Assembly: GCF_014762685.1 (NCBI RefSeq)
Contig: NZ_JABURM010000006.1
Location: forward strand, 794,384-858,383
Direction: 5' to 3'
Source: Gracilimonas sp.
GTDB lineage: Bacteria > Bacteroidota > Rhodothermia > Balneolales > Balneolaceae
DNA length: 64,000 nucleotides
Shown: positions 61,868 to 64,000 of the stretch, piece after piece
Position numbering within the stretch: position 1 is the first letter of the stretch
Layout of the letters: each line of letters starts with the position of its first letter
Notes under the pieces: generated by a model
Databases searched by the model: none
Seen by the model: the letters and a program-made list of their open reading frames with translations, nothing else
Told to the model about the DNA's origin: nothing
Translations under genes and position numbers: made by a program

Positions 61868-62626
61868 TTAAAAATTAAAATCCAGGGCAATTTGCCAGCT
61901 TCCATTGCTTTGCTTTTCCCAAAGGATCACATAAATGCCGCCATCCCCGCTGCGTACCGAACCGGTAAAATATCGCCCGACTTCAAGCACTTGTCCTTCC
62001 GAGATATTCCAAAGCTGCTCGTTTTCCAAATCCACCTCGTAATTGGGGTTTTCCATGTAAGAATATCGATCAGCAATTTCGGCTCTGCCTGCCGACTTTC
62101 GCCCGTTTCCAAAATAGGTGGCGTCTTCAGTGTATGAAACTTCGATATGCGCCTCTGGATTGTGTTGATTGGCTAAGGTCACCCATTTCTCCCTTTCTGT
62201 GTCCAGGGCATTAATCCGTTTTTCATCCACCTGACTTGAAGGTGATTTTTGGGTCAGGAGTATATCAATTTCCTTTTTCCAGTTTCCACCTACATTGCGC
62301 CATCCGGTAAGCAAAACCAACTGATTTTTATCCGTGATCAGATTTCCTGCAGAAAGGTACCGATCATCAGCATGGCGAAATACTCGCCGGTGTTTATAGC
62401 TTTTAATTCCCGGGTTTCTCTGAGATTTAACCAATCGAATAAAACTTCCTGAGTCGGAGGAATCAATTTCAGCATAGGTGAAACTACGGCCTTCCCAATA
62501 AAAATCGGAGGAGGACTCGCCTGACTGTAATGTTTGTACCCATTGCTTTTGCAAAGTTTCAAAATCAGGTTGTGCAAAGGCGGATAAAGGGAGTAACAGT
62601 AAAGTCAGGGTGTATAGTGTTTTCAT
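61868..62626 (-). CDS. Exported protein with C-terminal NTF2/DUF4440-like domain
   Basis: This 252-residue exported protein has a signal peptide (ending SAFAQPD). The N-terminal half (about 25-130) and the C-terminal half (about 135-252) each look like a cone-shaped NTF2/SnoaL-type domain. The latter (HIEVSYTEDATYFGNGRKSAGRAEI spread over 150-175, ending GSWQIALDFNF) is the clearer DUF4440-like match. Members bind small hydrophobic ligands or act as enzymes, and no catalytic pair can be assigned. It is 12 bp downstream of mnmE on the same strand and may be cotranscribed. Confidence 0.65.
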   Translation of the reverse strand: MKTLYTLTLLLLPLSAFAQPDFETLQKQWVQTLQSGESSSDFYWEGRSFTYAEIDSSDSGSFIRLVKSQRNPGIKSYKHRRVFRHADDRYLSAGNLITDKNQLVLLTGWRNVGGNWKKEIDILLTQKSPSSQVDEKRINALDTEREKWVTLANQHNPEAHIEVSYTEDATYFGNGRKSAGRAEIADRYSYMENPNYEVDLENEQLWNISEGQVLEVGRYFTGSVRSGDGGIYVILWEKQSNGSWQIALDFNF

Positions 62627-62638
62627 GGCATGAAGGGT

Positions 62639-64000
62639 TTACTTACCGATACAAAACCGCGAGAAAATCGAGTCTAGTACATCTTCATTGGTAATCTCGC
62701 CGGTAATGGTTCCAAGTTCTTTTAAAGCAGCCCGAAGGTCAATAGAAAGAAAGTCGCCGGTCATACCCTGAGCCAATGCGTTGAGTGCCGATTGTACATG
62801 TTCTTTGGTTTTTTGGAGGGCATCGCGATGACGGGTGGAGGTGACGAGCAGGCTGGATGCATCATAGTGTTTATTTTCCAGCGCGCGGTCTTTGAGCAAC
62901 TGTTTCAGCTCTTTGATTTTTTCACCTTCGAGGGCGGAAATTTTGAGATCAAATTCTGTACGCCATTCTGTATCAGACTCGATATCAGCTTTGGTGCCAA
63001 TCAAGATAAAAGGAGTATCTTTGGCCCGCGACTGAAATTCCCCGATCTCCCTGCGTTCTTCTTCACTGAACGGATGCGACAAATCTTTTAGATAAACTAC
63101 CAGGTCGGCTTGTTCAAAGGCTTTTTGGGAACGTTTCACCCCTTCGGCCTCGATTACATCTTCCGTTTCCCGGAGTCCGGCCGTGTCGATGAGTTTAAAG
63201 AGTAATCCGTCATAACTCCAGTCCGCATCAATGGTATCGCGGGTGGTTCCGGCAATTTCGGTGACAATGGCGCGGTCGCTTCCCACCAATGTATTCAGTA
63301 AGGTGGATTTACCTGCATTGGGACGTCCAATTAAAACGGTCTTTACTCCGTCTTTAACCAAACGGCCGGTTTCATAGGTTTCCAGTAAGCCGGTAATTTC
63401 GGAATCCAGATCCTCCAGTAACTTTTGCAGCTGTTCTTTGTTGGCGAATTCAACGTCTTCTTCAATGAAATCCAGCTCCAGCTCAACCATGGCCGTGGCA
63501 TCAATGATCTGTTGCCGGAATTTCTTAATGTGTTCTCCCAGCCGGCCTTCCAGCTGCTGATGGGCGGCATCGACTGCTTTGGAGCTTTTGGCGTGAATGA
63601 GATCGGCCACCGCTTCGGCCTGATCCAAATCCAGTTTTCCATTTAAAAATGCCCGCTGCGTAAATTCTCCGGGCTCAGCTGATTTCACTCCAAGCGCCAA
63701 AATAGTTTCCAGTACCGATTGCGTAACCAAAACCCCGCCGTGACATGAAATTTCCACCGTCTCTTCTCCAGTATAAGATCTGGGGGAATGAAAAAGCGTA
63801 ACCAAGACTTCATCCACCGGAAAGCCCTGCTTATTCATGATCTTTCCAAAGTGTACCGTATGGGAATCCTGAGTGGTGAGGTCCTTGCCTTTGAACGCTT
63901 CATTTACTTTTGCGATAGCATTATCCCCTGAAACACGGATGACGGCAATACCGCCCTCCCCAACAGGAGTGGCAATGGCGGCGATGGGTGGTTTTTGTGT
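62639..64000 (-). CDS. mnmE: tRNA modification GTPase MnmE (first few codons beyond the window)
   Basis: MnmE, with MnmG, installs the carboxymethylaminomethyl group on U34 of certain tRNAs. The reading frame is open to the right edge. The last 54 codons before the internal ATG at 63838 read IAAIATPVGEGGIAVIRVSG and onward, the normal MnmE N-terminus, so only a few residues are missing. Visible parts are the folate-binding N-domain, the helical domain, an inserted G domain with GRPNAGKST (G1), DTAGLRET (G3) and GTKAD (G4), and the C-terminal FCIGK whose Cys is essential for modification. Confidence 0.95.
   Translation of the reverse strand, partial: TQKPPIAAIATPVGEGGIAVIRVSGDNAIAKVNEAFKGKDLTTQDSHTVHFGKIMNKQGFPVDEVLVTLFHSPRSYTGEETVEISCHGGVLVTQSVLETILALGVKSAEPGEFTQRAFLNGKLDLDQAEAVADLIHAKSSKAVDAAHQQLEGRLGEHIKKFRQQIIDATAMVELELDFIEEDVEFANKEQLQKLLEDLDSEITGLLETYETGRLVKDGVKTVLIGRPNAGKSTLLNTLVGSDRAIVTEIAGTTRDTIDADWSYDGLLFKLIDTAGLRETEDVIEAEGVKRSQKAFEQADLVVYLKDLSHPFSEEERREIGEFQSRAKDTPFILIGTKADIESDTEWRTEFDLKISALEGEKIKELKQLLKDRALENKHYDASSLLVTSTRHRDALQKTKEHVQSALNALAQGMTGDFLSIDLRAALKELGTITGEITNEDVLDSIFSRFCIGK

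Overview
This window is bacterial chromosome. The best fit is a member of the Balneolota/Balneolaceae, with other Bacteroidota-related lineages possible. This is inferred from family content: a DUF4293 membrane protein, DUF5686 and carboxypeptidase-regulatory-domain outer-membrane proteins, many Sec/lipobox exported proteins, an OmpA lipoprotein with thrombospondin type 3 repeats, and CHASE2 and FecR proteins. Real Shine-Dalgarno-like sites also occur before several genes. No rRNA, CRISPR array, prophage or insertion sequence was seen. There are three tRNA genes: Arg-CCT, Ala-GGC and Ser-GCT.

Layout. 1-15 kb holds the end of an RND efflux pump, DUF4293 and EamA membrane proteins, an MltF-like lytic transglycosylase, a PP2C / anti-sigma kinase / STAS partner-switch operon on the minus strand, a SPOR lipoprotein, an orphan ABC ATPase, and a three-gene secreted module ending in a multicopper oxidase. 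15.4-18.2 kb is one A+T-rich 952-residue gene. It joins a HsdR-type nuclease domain to a P-loop NTPase and sits directly downstream of tRNA-Arg, which makes it the best candidate here for a little-described defence protein. 18.5-32.3 kb is cell-envelope territory: DUF5686, a subtilase with its lipoprotein partner, OmpA/TSP3, then a four-gene run of two exported proteins, an outer-membrane barrel and a CHASE2 adenylate cyclase. 32.4-35.2 kb is housekeeping (tRNA-Ser, hpt, tilS) plus a DUF1643 gene.

35.2-53.7 kb is an accessory region. Small cargo genes (Fic, HAD, a toxin-antitoxin pair, a serine hydrolase, MtfA) are separated by long non-coding stretches full of related hairpin repeats. Two pairs of roughly 290-bp and 310-bp direct repeats bracket the Fic gene and the toxin-antitoxin/serine-hydrolase segment. 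The Fic gene is also bounded on both sides by the same double TGTCGA/TCGACA palindrome with identical spacing. A restriction cluster follows: HNH nuclease, Vsr, C5 cytosine methyltransferase, UvrD-type helicase-nuclease with a probable Fe-S cluster, and a ScoMcrA-like HNH protein.

53.7-64 kb returns to chromosomal genes: a DEAD-box-like protein with degenerate ATPase motifs, a CPBP protease, an SRAP-fold protein lacking its catalytic cysteine, MscS, SecG, a lipoprotein, the epsC-cysM cysteine pathway, an NTF2-like exported protein and mnmE, which is cut by the window edge.
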